This document shows positions 30,301-37,305 of a stretch of 64,000 nt of DNA, piece after piece. Position numbers and translations under genes: made by a program. The notes beneath the pieces are model-generated. The model was not told the DNA's origin. It was given only the letters and a program-made list of their open reading frames with translations, and searched no databases. Every line of letters begins with the position of its first letter. The first letter of the stretch is position 1. Source of the DNA: Grimontia hollisae CIP 101886 (lineage in GTDB: Bacteria > Pseudomonadota > Gammaproteobacteria > Enterobacterales > Vibrionaceae); assembly GCF_000176515.1 (NCBI RefSeq), contig NZ_ADAQ01000011.1, positions 682,001-746,000 on the forward strand, read 5' to 3'.

Positions 30301-31583
30301 GCAACACTAGTATCTATAGCTTCTCACAAGTTTCAAACACTCACTGGCAGGTAACCTTAGGCTCAGGCGCTGCGGCGATAGTTGTCGGCGATTTGCAGCT
30401 TGACGCCTCTGGCAGTTGGAGTTTCGAACAACTTGCGCCAATTACTGAGGAGTTGAACTTCAAAGTGGTGGCCAGTGACAGAGACAATGATACCGATGAT
30501 GTTACGGTGACGATTGTCCCTGCAGGCACCAGCAATAAGATTGAAACGGGTGATTCCAACGACACGGTCAAGCTGCACTCTGGCTATGGAAACATAGATA
30601 TGATTGACACAGGAAGTGGTTCACCAATCAAAGTCAATGGCCACGTTATCTTTGACGGCGCCAGCCCAGGGCTAATTTCAGTGGACCAACTCAATGGCGT
30701 AACCGGACTGACCAACCCTGCTCTGGATAAACTGCCAGAGGGCGAGCAATTTGTTTCAAATTCCAGCGATGCTATTTACACCTATGGTGGCAATGACCAT
30801 GTTGAAGGTGGCGCGGGCGATGATTGGATTTATCTTGGCGACAGCGGCGATAACGCCGGATATAGCGAAGAGGAAATGCTTGGTTTTGTCGCAGCTTCAG
30901 AGTCCGAGCTTTTCACACTATCCTCAAGCTCAGCGGAGCTGGAAGATGGTACGTTAAACGCATCGTACCAAGCATGGGCGGATGTCGCACAAGGTGGTAA
31001 AGGCAACGATACCATTTTTGGTGAAGATGGAACGGACATCATCTCTGGTGGTACAGGCGAAGATCGGTTGTTTGGTGGCTCTGGTAGCGACGCTTTGAGA
31101 GGCGGCTCCGGCGATGACATCTTAGATGGAGGCACAGGCAATGACTGGCTCCGCGGCGATGCAGGTAATGACACGCTAATCGGTGGTGCTGGCGAAGATG
31201 TTTTTGTCTGGGGAAGTGCAGATTCGGTCGCAGGAGAACTGTGGGTTGATACCGCTAAAGACTTCAACACGTCAGAAGACAAACTACATTTGACCGACCT
31301 TCTCGTCAAAGAAAGCGGTGATGCTGTTGATATCAGTAAGATCGTTTCGTTTGAGGAAGTCGGAGAAGACGGCAATAAGTCACTCGTTCTGAATCTCGAC
31401 CTGAACGGTGATAGCAGTGTTGACCAAAAGATTGTGTTGGATGGCTTATCACTGGATAACGGTTCAGTGCAAATCAACACACTCTACTCTGAAGGTAAGG
31501 GCACGTTGACACTGACACAGTCAGGTGAAACTTCTTCAATTACTTTCCAACCACTGGTTGAACAGCAAGAACCACAAGATTAA
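24360..31583 (+). CDS. LapA-type giant RTX biofilm adhesin with retention module
   Basis: 2407 residues. It is predicted to be secreted by the type I system encoded downstream and held in the outer-membrane channel by its N-terminus. Residues 1-~125 form the retention module with TAAG at 101-104, the di-alanine motif cut by LapG-type proteases. Residues 153-667 are five identical 103-residue repeats; a 13-residue partial copy follows. Two related longer repeats (both starting DTVTVKLF) occupy ~680-985. Predicted beta-sandwich modules lie at ~987-1166, ~1284-1468 and ~1780-1942, a VCBS/cadherin-like domain at ~1480-1580, and a T1SS-repeat-like region at ~1586-1770. RTX nonapeptides (GGxGxDxxx type) cover ~2141-2280, then the secretion signal. 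ATG 24360 has AGGAAG upstream. Codon use in the repeats is GC-richer than in the C-terminal half. Confidence 0.92.
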   Translation: MDSIVTTQAAKVISANGNVFVKVNGKDVPITDTLALNAGTEIFLPEGANALLSLEDGSLLPVGEQDSPAQDIFDTPIDDEIAAIQALIEGGADPTEVLEATAAGGNAASGAGSWGFQSIGRTGDETIAQAGFDTEAVGRGFATRQELRDTVAEGTVNNTVVDDSDPTTFTLSSTTNGDNITEGGKIEYKVELSSPAKEAITVTLSNGVTIEIPKDASSGTGEFTVRGDDAYTQGHDDLSVTIDSVTDNSFEDVTFEGTVNNTVVDDSDPTTFTLSSTTNGDNITEGGKIEYKVELSSPAKEAITVTLSNGVTIEIPKDASSGTGEFTVRGDDAYTQGHDDLSVTIDSVTDNSFEDVTFEGTVNNTVVDDSDPTTFTLSSTTNGDNITEGGKIEYKVELSSPAKEAITVTLSNGVTIEIPKDASSGTGEFTVRGDDAYTQGHDDLSVTIDSVTDNSFEDVTFEGTVNNTVVDDSDPTTFTLSSTTNGDNITEGGKIEYKVELSSPAKEAITVTLSNGVTIEIPKDASSGTGEFTVRGDDAYTQGHDDLSVTIDSVTDNSFEDVTFEGTVNNTVVDDSDPTTFTLSSTTNGDNITEGGKIEYKVELSSPAKEAITVTLSNGVTIEIPKDASSGTGEFTVRGDDAYTQGHDDLSVTIDSVTDNSFEDVTFEGTVNNTVVDDSDTVTVKLFAADDNGMIIYKDGVPLEANSTEEGGDVYYVAQLVDSNGDIIAGATGEVTINFGALTNADGSKDYTQSGTAITVNLGDKITAETLDDHFNEGSESFEVSVSLTDEQKTDLEGTYEKVTADGSVTTTVNDEGDGNYGDEDTVTVKLFVVNADGSIVPAENGTLTEGDANGDTIQYMALPVDANGTILATFSADGSVTLLNKNKGQVTVTVEESDDSAASNNTDVTTQGMKNQTVSLGQVFEVSAVDDHFADNGETVTITLGNVSGNITNTYEEVTSNDNVTNNIIDNDNPPVAVDDYKDSNILFQESFEIENGSKGWVVVDEFNGWNITNGLEIQTGNVGGSTASDGNSHAEFDSHGAVTSVEISRVLDAGDGVIAGQNYTLSFDFKPRPNHEDDSDMLFTFGEYSYKVIVSENCGISFDALQDDAPALSSTDAGNGWTTISVTYQAQDDAEIKLAFTNDDETTSSDTFGAYIDNIEVSGPQPYWVNNDKHPENVVEILFFTEDKKGILDNDFDTDNDDLSAIINSFKIDADNPESVGKLSFITKVIEGKEEIVGIRFIPNEEYNGPVKIQYQNTDGANDSNVANIHIYVNEVNANDDGSGLLFETSSEDGWQNLDGNGILTINAVKIGEDGKRVPQGDLVTENSEHVHDKHGIGVADEAREGNAGDVSYQVEYDHGTNTSEALELVLTTPADKLEIGVARLFDNEHGQGNHEVAKWTAYDKDGKVLATGEFNFGDKTSCEGIITIEAAGIYTVVLEALPRLNESDSNKTSGDSSDFTITSVAVYSEQAKYTVAETETLDSTTTVQGSLLQNDGDPEGHSFSVTEINGQPLTFGDDGFARVTFDEGTLYIKADGTFKFEAIDQADLVEGQSEQFQFDYTIRDSKGDLDIAKVTITIEGKDDQPTELTVTVSDAQVSEEALPNARPEDGEQPSSSDNNVQINIGGIDDFDNLRVAFKVENGEPVFATSDGSLTELSSGGETIQWKFGGPNGDDYTTLIGFTSEGNVLTISLTQGVGSAAPSYSVVLHKPVAHLNSGEDTLGVLKPQIEVEGTGDLEGKVTVTGDASLSVSIDDDMVDVSASQTTVTAQLTQAQTNGTVNVFQNYDDSTHVYDLNGKTTISFSAEGPGDDVTPSWNNGQGLGVASSMGTNNKHEIQSTSAEAETLIGSLAQDDVAYNLSLSLYKLNDSTALMHGSKPVFGIVTFYKEGVPVASYSFDKGDVTYHGPQAADVHFDVPTGFDEFRITPTQGSDFTIKGVDVDMTQDGSIYAHASGQIDVQYGADGAGASPAITQFGSIEGNTSIYSFSQVSNTHWQVTLGSGAAAIVVGDLQLDASGSWSFEQLAPITEELNFKVVASDRDNDTDDVTVTIVPAGTSNKIETGDSNDTVKLHSGYGNIDMIDTGSGSPIKVNGHVIFDGASPGLISVDQLNGVTGLTNPALDKLPEGEQFVSNSSDAIYTYGGNDHVEGGAGDDWIYLGDSGDNAGYSEEEMLGFVAASESELFTLSSSSAELEDGTLNASYQAWADVAQGGKGNDTIFGEDGTDIISGGTGEDRLFGGSGSDALRGGSGDDILDGGTGNDWLRGDAGNDTLIGGAGEDVFVWGSADSVAGELWVDTAKDFNTSEDKLHLTDLLVKESGDAVDISKIVSFEEVGEDGNKSLVLNLDLNGDSSVDQKIVLDGLSLDNGSVQINTLYSEGKGTLTLTQSGETSSITFQPLVEQQEPQD
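24816..26399 (+). repeat. Five tandem 309-bp repeats plus a 39-bp partial copy
   Basis: Copies start at 24816, 25125, 25434, 25743 and 26052, with a partial copy at 26361-26399. By eye the copies are identical at nucleotide level, including silent positions. Each encodes 103 residues with a predicted Ig-like beta-sandwich. Such perfect repeats expand, contract and collapse easily in both replication and assembly. Confidence 0.95.
30780..31205 (+). repeat. RTX nonapeptide repeat block
   Basis: Within the adhesin C-terminus the pattern GG-x-G-x-D recurs: GGNDHVEGGAGDDWIYLG, then after an insertion GGKGNDTIFGEDGTD, GGTGEDRLFGGSGSDALRG and GGSGDDILDGGTGNDWLRG. This is the calcium-binding beta-roll that folds the C-terminus after type I secretion. 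Confidence 0.85.
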
Positions 31584-31594
31584 CAATAGCCCTA

Positions 31595-31626
31595 AAGACA
31601 TCGGCCATTCGGTCGATGTCTTATTT
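31595..31626 (+). terminator. Intrinsic terminator of the adhesin gene
   Basis: AAGACATCG / CGATGTCTT (31595-31603 and 31614-31622), a 9-bp stem with a GGCCATTCGGT loop that can add further pairs, then ATTTGGCTTTTG. It would separate adhesin from secretion-gene expression, with some read-through likely since the T run is interrupted. Confidence 0.65.
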
Positions 31627-31669
31627 GGCTTTTGTTATTAATTGTTTACGTTTTTATAGAGAGAACTAG

Positions 31670-33847
31670 GTGACCGACGCAGCAATTGCCAAACGCAAGC
31701 CGCAGCAGTGGCGCATTAGCGCGTCAACGCAAGCGGTGGACGACCCGTTGTTAGATTGCTTGGTCTTGTTGACTGAGCACTATGGTTCGCCGTGCTCGGG
31801 GGATGCCCTAACGGCGGGTCTCCCGATGACTGACGCCCTGCTGACACCGGATCTGTTTCCTCAGGCGGCAGCCCGTGCAGGGTTGACTGCCAAACTTTCC
31901 CGCCGACAATTGAAGGCACTGCCAACGCTTTTATTGCCTTGCATACTTCTTTTGACTGATAAAAAAGCCTGTATTCTCCGCGAGATTAACACCGAAGAAG
32001 GCACGGCACTCATCCAAACCTCTGAAACCGGTGGCGAGGAAGAGATTCCGCTGGCGGATCTTGAAGCCATGTATACCGGTTATACGTTTTTAGTTAAACG
32101 TCAGTATCGTGGTGACAACAGCGTCGATCTGCACCTTCACGACACAAAAATCCATTGGTTCTGGCAAACAGTGAAAGATGCCTCGCCGATTTACCGCGAT
32201 GCATTGATAGCGTCAGTGCTGGTGAATATCTTCGCACTGGTTTCACCGCTGTTTGTGATGAATGTGTATGACAAGGTAGTGCCTAACCTCGCCTTTGAAT
32301 CCCTGTGGGTACTGGCGAGCGGTGCACTGATTGCCTTCAGTTTTGATTTCCTGATGAAAAAAATGCGCTCTTACCTGATTGATATTGCAGGTAAGAAAGT
32401 CGATATCATCGTGTCTTCACGCCTGTTTGCCCGTCTGATGGGGATTCCACTGGAAAAGCGCGCCAAAAGTGTTGGCGGCATGGCCAAGCAACTGGGTGAA
32501 TTTGATGGCATTCGGGACATGCTGACCTCGGCCACCCTCACTACGTTGGTCGACTTACCCTTTGCTCTCTTTTTCTTGTTTGTCATTTATCTCTTTGCAG
32601 GAGACCTCGCTGTTGTCCCGGTCGTGGCAGGTATCCTGATTATTGGCTATGCCCTGTTTGTTCAGCCAAAACTTAAAGCAGCCATTGAAGAGTCAAACAA
32701 ATACGCCAGCCAAAAGCATGGACATTTAATTGAAAGCCTCTCCGCACTCGAAAGTATAAAAGCCAATGTGGCAGAAGGGATCGTGCAGAAAAGCTGGCAA
32801 CAGATGACCGCACACACAGCAAACTGGAACCTCAAGGTGAAGCAAATCACCAACTCGGTCTCCTATTTTGCGTCTTTCATTGTTCAGGTGACATCAGTTG
32901 CCGTGGTTGTCCTGGGTGTCTATCGCGTCGCTGACGCCCAAATTACCATGGGCGGGATTATTGCTGCGGTGATGCTTTCCAGCCGTGCTGTATCACCAAT
33001 GGCGCAACTGGCAGGCCTTATGAGCCGCTGGAACCAGACCCAATCAGGTATGCGCCAGCTTAATGCCATGATGGATCAGGAAGATGAATTTGCAGATAAA
33101 GGCCACCTGATCAGCCGTAAGCGTTTAAAAGGCGATATCTACGCTGACAACATTGGCTTTCGCTATCCGGAGTCTGAAAAAACGACCCTTCACCCCACCA
33201 GCTTTACCATCAATGCCGGTGAAAAAATTGCCATTCTGGGCAAAAACGGTACTGGCAAGAGCACCCTTATCAAAATGCTGGCAGGCCTTTACCAACCAAC
33301 AACTGGCAGCTTACGTTTCGACGGCGTGGATGCAAAACAGATCCACCCAGCAGATCTGCGTCGCAATGTGGGTTATTTGGCGCAGGATGTAACGCTTTTC
33401 CACGGTACGATACGCGAAAATATTATGTTCGGTACCAGACAGGTGACAGAGCATCAATTAATACGTGCTACGCAACTTTCTGGCGTGGGAACGTTCACCT
33501 CTCAGGACAGCGAAGGGCTCGATAAACAAGTCGGTGAGCGCGGAGAAGCCCTTTCCCGGGGTCAGCGACAGTCGGTTGCCCTTGCTCGTGCGCTGCTCAA
33601 TGACCCGCCCCTGCTTATCATGGACGAGCCCACTGCCAGCCTCGATGCCCACGCAGAAAGCCAGTTTATCCACGCCATGAAGTTCGCTTCAAAAGAGCGC
33701 ACCTTAGTGATGATCACCCACAAGATGGCGCTGCTTCAATTAGTTGACCGCGTCATTGTCATGGATAAGGGGCGCATTGTGATGGACGGACCAAGGGATA
33801 AAGTGCTGGAGCGTCTGAATGCCAATGCAGGAGGTCAACATGACTAA
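31670..33847 (+). CDS. Type I secretion ABC transporter (LapB-like)
   Basis: 725 residues, the inner-membrane ATPase of the adhesin exporter. An N-terminal C39-like domain (~15-140) is present, but the position where processing peptidases have catalytic Cys appears to be Pro in DDPLLDCLVLL, so it is the non-cleaving type typical of RTX exporters. About six membrane helices follow (~170-450). The nucleotide-binding domain has Walker A GKNGTGKST at ~523, signature LSRGQRQSVALARALL and LLIMDEPTASLD. The start is GTG at 31670 with a modest GAGAG site. It overlaps the fusion-protein gene by 8 bp, forming an operon with it. Confidence 0.92.
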   Translation: MTDAAIAKRKPQQWRISASTQAVDDPLLDCLVLLTEHYGSPCSGDALTAGLPMTDALLTPDLFPQAAARAGLTAKLSRRQLKALPTLLLPCILLLTDKKACILREINTEEGTALIQTSETGGEEEIPLADLEAMYTGYTFLVKRQYRGDNSVDLHLHDTKIHWFWQTVKDASPIYRDALIASVLVNIFALVSPLFVMNVYDKVVPNLAFESLWVLASGALIAFSFDFLMKKMRSYLIDIAGKKVDIIVSSRLFARLMGIPLEKRAKSVGGMAKQLGEFDGIRDMLTSATLTTLVDLPFALFFLFVIYLFAGDLAVVPVVAGILIIGYALFVQPKLKAAIEESNKYASQKHGHLIESLSALESIKANVAEGIVQKSWQQMTAHTANWNLKVKQITNSVSYFASFIVQVTSVAVVVLGVYRVADAQITMGGIIAAVMLSSRAVSPMAQLAGLMSRWNQTQSGMRQLNAMMDQEDEFADKGHLISRKRLKGDIYADNIGFRYPESEKTTLHPTSFTINAGEKIAILGKNGTGKSTLIKMLAGLYQPTTGSLRFDGVDAKQIHPADLRRNVGYLAQDVTLFHGTIRENIMFGTRQVTEHQLIRATQLSGVGTFTSQDSEGLDKQVGERGEALSRGQRQSVALARALLNDPPLLIMDEPTASLDAHAESQFIHAMKFASKERTLVMITHKMALLQLVDRVIVMDKGRIVMDGPRDKVLERLNANAGGQHD

Positions 33848-35222
33848 CGCGCTCAAGCGTGATGACATTGAAATGACCGATGACGTCTACGGCGCCATGC
33901 TGACTGATGCACCAGTGCGCTACCGCTTTGTTATCTGGGGGGTATTTACTTTTTTTGTAGCCATCATTACATGGGCAGCCTTTGCCTCCCTGGATCGCGT
34001 TACACGTGGTGAAGGCAAAGTTATTCCTTCTTCCCAGGTGCAATTAATACAAAGTCTGGATGGCGGCATTTTGCAGGCTATGTATGTGCAGGAAGGCCAG
34101 TTGGTGAAGCAGGGAGAGCCACTGGCACGTATCGATGACACCCGTTTCCGCTCCGATTTTGCCCAGCAGGAAGAAGAGGTCTCCAGCCTACGTGCCAATA
34201 TCATTCGCATGCGCTCAGAACTACGCAGTATTAAGCTGTCCCCTGCAGCCCCAAACTGGCGGGAGCAAATTGCCATCACCCTGTCGCCACTTGAATTTCC
34301 TTCCGAACTTGAAGAGTCAGAGCCAGCATTAATTGAAGGTCAGCGTCAGGAATACGAAGGCCGTCTGTTGGATCTCAAAAACCGCCTCGAAATTCTGGCT
34401 CGCCAGATTTTGCAAAAGCAGCAAGAAAGCCAGGAAGTTGAATCGAAAATCCGCACCCTGTCAAACAGCTTCGGCCTGATCAAGCGGGAGCTGAAAATCA
34501 CCATTCCACTGGCGAGGAAAGGGATTGTTTCAGAAATCGATTTACTCAAGCTTGAGCGTCAGGTCAATGATCTGAAGGGTGAGCTGAGTTCACTTCGGTT
34601 GATGCAGCCAAAAATCAAAGCTTCTGTTGACGAAGCTATCTTAAAACGCCGCGAGGCCGCACTTGCCTTCAGTAATGAAACCCGGGCCAAAATGAGTGAG
34701 CTGGAAACCCGCCTCTCCCGCCTCACCCAAGCTCAGGTCGGAGCACAGGACAAGGTAGACAAAGCGGTTATCACCGCTCCTGTCACTGGCACCATCAAAA
34801 CCATTCATATCAATACCCTTGGTGGCGTCGTGCAACCGGGTATTGATTTGATAGAAATCGTCCCTGCCGAGGATCAGCTTCTTATCGAAGCCAAGATCGC
34901 ACCGAAGGATATCGCGTTCCTGCACGCGGGTCTGCCTTCTGTTGTCAAAGTAACCGCCTACGATTTTACGCGTTATGGCGGCCTCAATGGCACGTTGGAG
35001 CACATCAGCGCTGATACCACGCAGGATGAAGAGGGCAACAGTTTTTATTTGGTCAGGATCCGGACAGAAAAATCCAGTCTGGAGAAAAAAGACGGCAGTG
35101 AGCTGCCAATCATTCCGGGCATGTTGACCTCTGTGGACATCATTACCGGCAAGCGGACAGTGCTGGAATACCTGCTTAACCCAATATTAAGAGCAAAAGA
35201 GTCAGCGCTCCGAGAGCGTTGA
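33840..35222 (+). CDS. Type I secretion membrane fusion protein (HlyD/LapC-like)
   Basis: 460 residues. It links the ABC transporter to the outer-membrane channel. One membrane anchor lies at ~30-52 (FVIWGVFTFFVAIITWAAF), followed by the beta-barrel/lipoyl strand GEGKVIPSSQVQLIQSLDGG, a long coiled-coil hairpin (~95-310) and the returning half with APVTGTIKTIHINTLGGVV. ATG 33840 follows GGAGG and overlaps the transporter stop by 8 bp; a start seven codons earlier was rejected. It ends 22 bp before the TolC-like gene. Confidence 0.92.
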   Translation: MTNALKRDDIEMTDDVYGAMLTDAPVRYRFVIWGVFTFFVAIITWAAFASLDRVTRGEGKVIPSSQVQLIQSLDGGILQAMYVQEGQLVKQGEPLARIDDTRFRSDFAQQEEEVSSLRANIIRMRSELRSIKLSPAAPNWREQIAITLSPLEFPSELEESEPALIEGQRQEYEGRLLDLKNRLEILARQILQKQQESQEVESKIRTLSNSFGLIKRELKITIPLARKGIVSEIDLLKLERQVNDLKGELSSLRLMQPKIKASVDEAILKRREAALAFSNETRAKMSELETRLSRLTQAQVGAQDKVDKAVITAPVTGTIKTIHINTLGGVVQPGIDLIEIVPAEDQLLIEAKIAPKDIAFLHAGLPSVVKVTAYDFTRYGGLNGTLEHISADTTQDEEGNSFYLVRIRTEKSSLEKKDGSELPIIPGMLTSVDIITGKRTVLEYLLNPILRAKESALRER

Positions 35223-35244
35223 TAATAATAACAAGGAGAGAGTA

Positions 35245-36651
35245 ATGAAAAACAGTGTTGGCCATTCGCTCAGAACAAGTGTCGCTGCTCTGGCAGTCGC
35301 AGCGAGCTTGCTTCCTACAGCGGCTGGGGCCCAGTCTCTGGAGCAGGCTGTAGCAACAGCACTGGATACTAACCCGCAAATCAGGCAGGCATTCAATCGC
35401 TTTAAGGCAAGCGAGGAGCAGATTCATCAAGCCAGTGCAGGTTATTATCCAACCATTGATTTTGATGCTGGCATTGGCCGTGAATGGACAGAAAGCCCTT
35501 CAACCAGACGGGATGCTGTCAATTTTGGTACTGACGAACAAATAGAAATGACCCGTCGTGAAATCGGCGTGTCACTTCGCCAGGTACTGTTCAGCGGCTT
35601 CCAGACCGTCAACGAAGTTAAACGCACGACTTTCGAAGCGAGTGCCAACCAATGGACACTTTTTGCCACTGCAGAAGATTTAGCCCTGGAAGTTGCCCGC
35701 GCGTACCTTGAGTTCCTGCGTGCCGAACAGATTGTAGTACTTGCCGAACGTAACCTCGAAAGCCACCAGATCATTTATGAGCAGGTGAAACAGAAAACCG
35801 ATTCCGGACTGGGTTCAACCGCAGACCTTTCTCAGGTGACAGGCCGCCTCGCCCGCGCGCATTCAAACCTTATCTCTGCACAAAATAACCTGTCTGATGC
35901 CAGAATTTCCTATCAGCGTATCGTAAACCGCACACCGGAAGACACCCGTATCCCAGTGCCAGATGCCGTGATGTTGCCAACCTCGCTGGAATCGGCGATG
36001 GAAATGGCCAAAGCTGCCCATCCAACATTGAAAGCTGCCGACAGTGATATCAGTGCTGCCAAAGCTCAGCGTGAAGCAGCAAAAGGTAATTATTACCCAG
36101 AGGTCTCTTTTGATCTTTCTGCAAGCTGGGATGACAACCTTGACGGTAACGATGGCACCTCCCCAGGAAGCAGTTTGGATGTCGGCGGCAACAATGACGA
36201 AATCCTCGCCATGGTACGTGTCAACTACAACCTGTTCTCTGGCGGTGCAGACAAAGCCCGTGAGCGCGAAGCGGCTTATAACATCAATGAATCAAAAGCG
36301 ATTCAGCTCAATGCCTATCGCGATATTGAAGAAGGCACCACGCTGGCGTGGAATGCCCGCGTATTCCTGAAACAGCAAATGCAGTACCTTCGCCAGCACG
36401 TTGAGGCGGCAACTGAAACCCGAAATGCCTATGAAGATCAGTTCAAGCTAGGCCAGCGCACACTGATTGATGTGCTGGATGCTGAAAACGAACTGTTCCA
36501 GGCACGCCGCGAGTATCTCACGGCAGAATACGACGATCTTATTGCTCAGTACCGGTTGCTGAATGCAACAGGCCAATTACTGGCATCATTGCGCGTCACT
36601 ACCCCTGAGGTTTGGCAAGGAGACGAAAACGACGAAGGAGGTGTTCAATAA
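35245..36651 (+). CDS. TolC-family outer membrane channel (LapE/AggA-like)
   Basis: 468 residues. A signal peptide (VAALAVAASLLPTAAGAQS) is followed by two tandem outer-membrane-efflux repeats, each with long coiled helices and a NPQIRQA / HPTLKAA strand-start motif. VLFSGFQTVNEVKRTTFEAS and YNLFSGGADKAREREAAYN are the equivalent strands in the two halves. It is the probable outer-membrane pore through which the adhesin passes and in which the retention module stays plugged. A strong AAGGAG site precedes the ATG. Its TAA overlaps the ATG of the OmpA lipoprotein gene by one base. Confidence 0.92.
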   Translation: MKNSVGHSLRTSVAALAVAASLLPTAAGAQSLEQAVATALDTNPQIRQAFNRFKASEEQIHQASAGYYPTIDFDAGIGREWTESPSTRRDAVNFGTDEQIEMTRREIGVSLRQVLFSGFQTVNEVKRTTFEASANQWTLFATAEDLALEVARAYLEFLRAEQIVVLAERNLESHQIIYEQVKQKTDSGLGSTADLSQVTGRLARAHSNLISAQNNLSDARISYQRIVNRTPEDTRIPVPDAVMLPTSLESAMEMAKAAHPTLKAADSDISAAKAQREAAKGNYYPEVSFDLSASWDDNLDGNDGTSPGSSLDVGGNNDEILAMVRVNYNLFSGGADKAREREAAYNINESKAIQLNAYRDIEEGTTLAWNARVFLKQQMQYLRQHVEAATETRNAYEDQFKLGQRTLIDVLDAENELFQARREYLTAEYDDLIAQYRLLNATGQLLASLRVTTPEVWQGDENDEGGVQ

Positions 36652-37244
36652 TGAAAAAGACACTCGCTATTGTTTCTATTCTATTGTTGGCAGGCTGTAG
36701 CTCACAAGACATTGTCACCATGCAAGACACCTCTCCCCAGGTGAATGACCTTCGCGATCTGGATTATGACGGCGTCATCAATGCCCGCGAAAAGTGTAAC
36801 GAAACACTTCGTGGCGCAGCAGTCGACAACGATGGTTGCCCTCGCGATAAGACGGTGAAGCAAAGCTTTCGCCTGAATGTGGCATTTGCCAACGACTCGT
36901 CCGCCCTGCGTCCCAGCAACTACGCAAAACTCGAACAGTTGGCGGACTTTTTGAACGACCAGCGGGATGCCCATGTCACTATTGAAGGGCATGCGAGCAA
37001 GGTGGGTAATCCAGACTACAACCTGTCGTTATCACAGCGCCGTGCAAATGCCGTCGCCCGGGCATTAATTAACGACTTCGGCATTGCACCATCCCGTGTC
37101 GATGCCATTGGTTATGGGGACACAGAGCCTTTGATTGATGAAGACTCTGAATATGCACACGATGTAAACCGCCGCGTCATGGCAACCCTGTCAGGAAGCT
37201 ACAGCACGACAGACATGCGCTGGACAATCTTTACGGTCGAGTAA
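36651..37244 (+). CDS. OmpA-family lipoprotein with a calcium-binding-like repeat
   Basis: 197 residues. The lipobox ILLLAGC gives a lipidated N-terminus. Residues ~30-60 (DLDYDGVINAREKC ... DNDGCP) resemble a thrombospondin type 3 calcium-binding repeat. The C-terminal OmpA/peptidoglycan-binding domain starts around VAFANDSSALRP and has IEGHASKVGNPDYNLSLSQR and VDAIGYGD. A very good AAGGAGG site lies inside the end of the TolC-like gene, with TAATG overlap, so co-translation is likely. It probably anchors the secretion channel or adhesin to the cell wall; that role is inferred from position. Confidence 0.88.
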   Translation: MKKTLAIVSILLLAGCSSQDIVTMQDTSPQVNDLRDLDYDGVINAREKCNETLRGAAVDNDGCPRDKTVKQSFRLNVAFANDSSALRPSNYAKLEQLADFLNDQRDAHVTIEGHASKVGNPDYNLSLSQRRANAVARALINDFGIAPSRVDAIGYGDTEPLIDEDSEYAHDVNRRVMATLSGSYSTTDMRWTIFTVE

Positions 37245-37253
37245 ACGGTATGA

Positions 37254-37280
37254 GCCGGTCTTACCGACCGGCCTCTTTTT
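37254..37280 (+). terminator. Intrinsic terminator after the OmpA lipoprotein gene
   Basis: GCCGGTC / GACCGGC (37254-37260 and 37266-37272) with a 5-base loop, followed by CTCTTTTT. It separates the secretion operon from the lapD-like gene, which starts only 26 bp later. Confidence 0.85.
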
Positions 37281-37305
37281 ATCGTGCGCTAACAAGAGAC
37301 GCTCT

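Noticed and set aside
31632-31660. TTGTTA-N17-TATAGA as a promoter for the LapB-like gene
   Set aside because: The implied transcript would start about three bases before the GTG, leaving no ribosome binding site; kept only as a possibility in an AT-rich gap.
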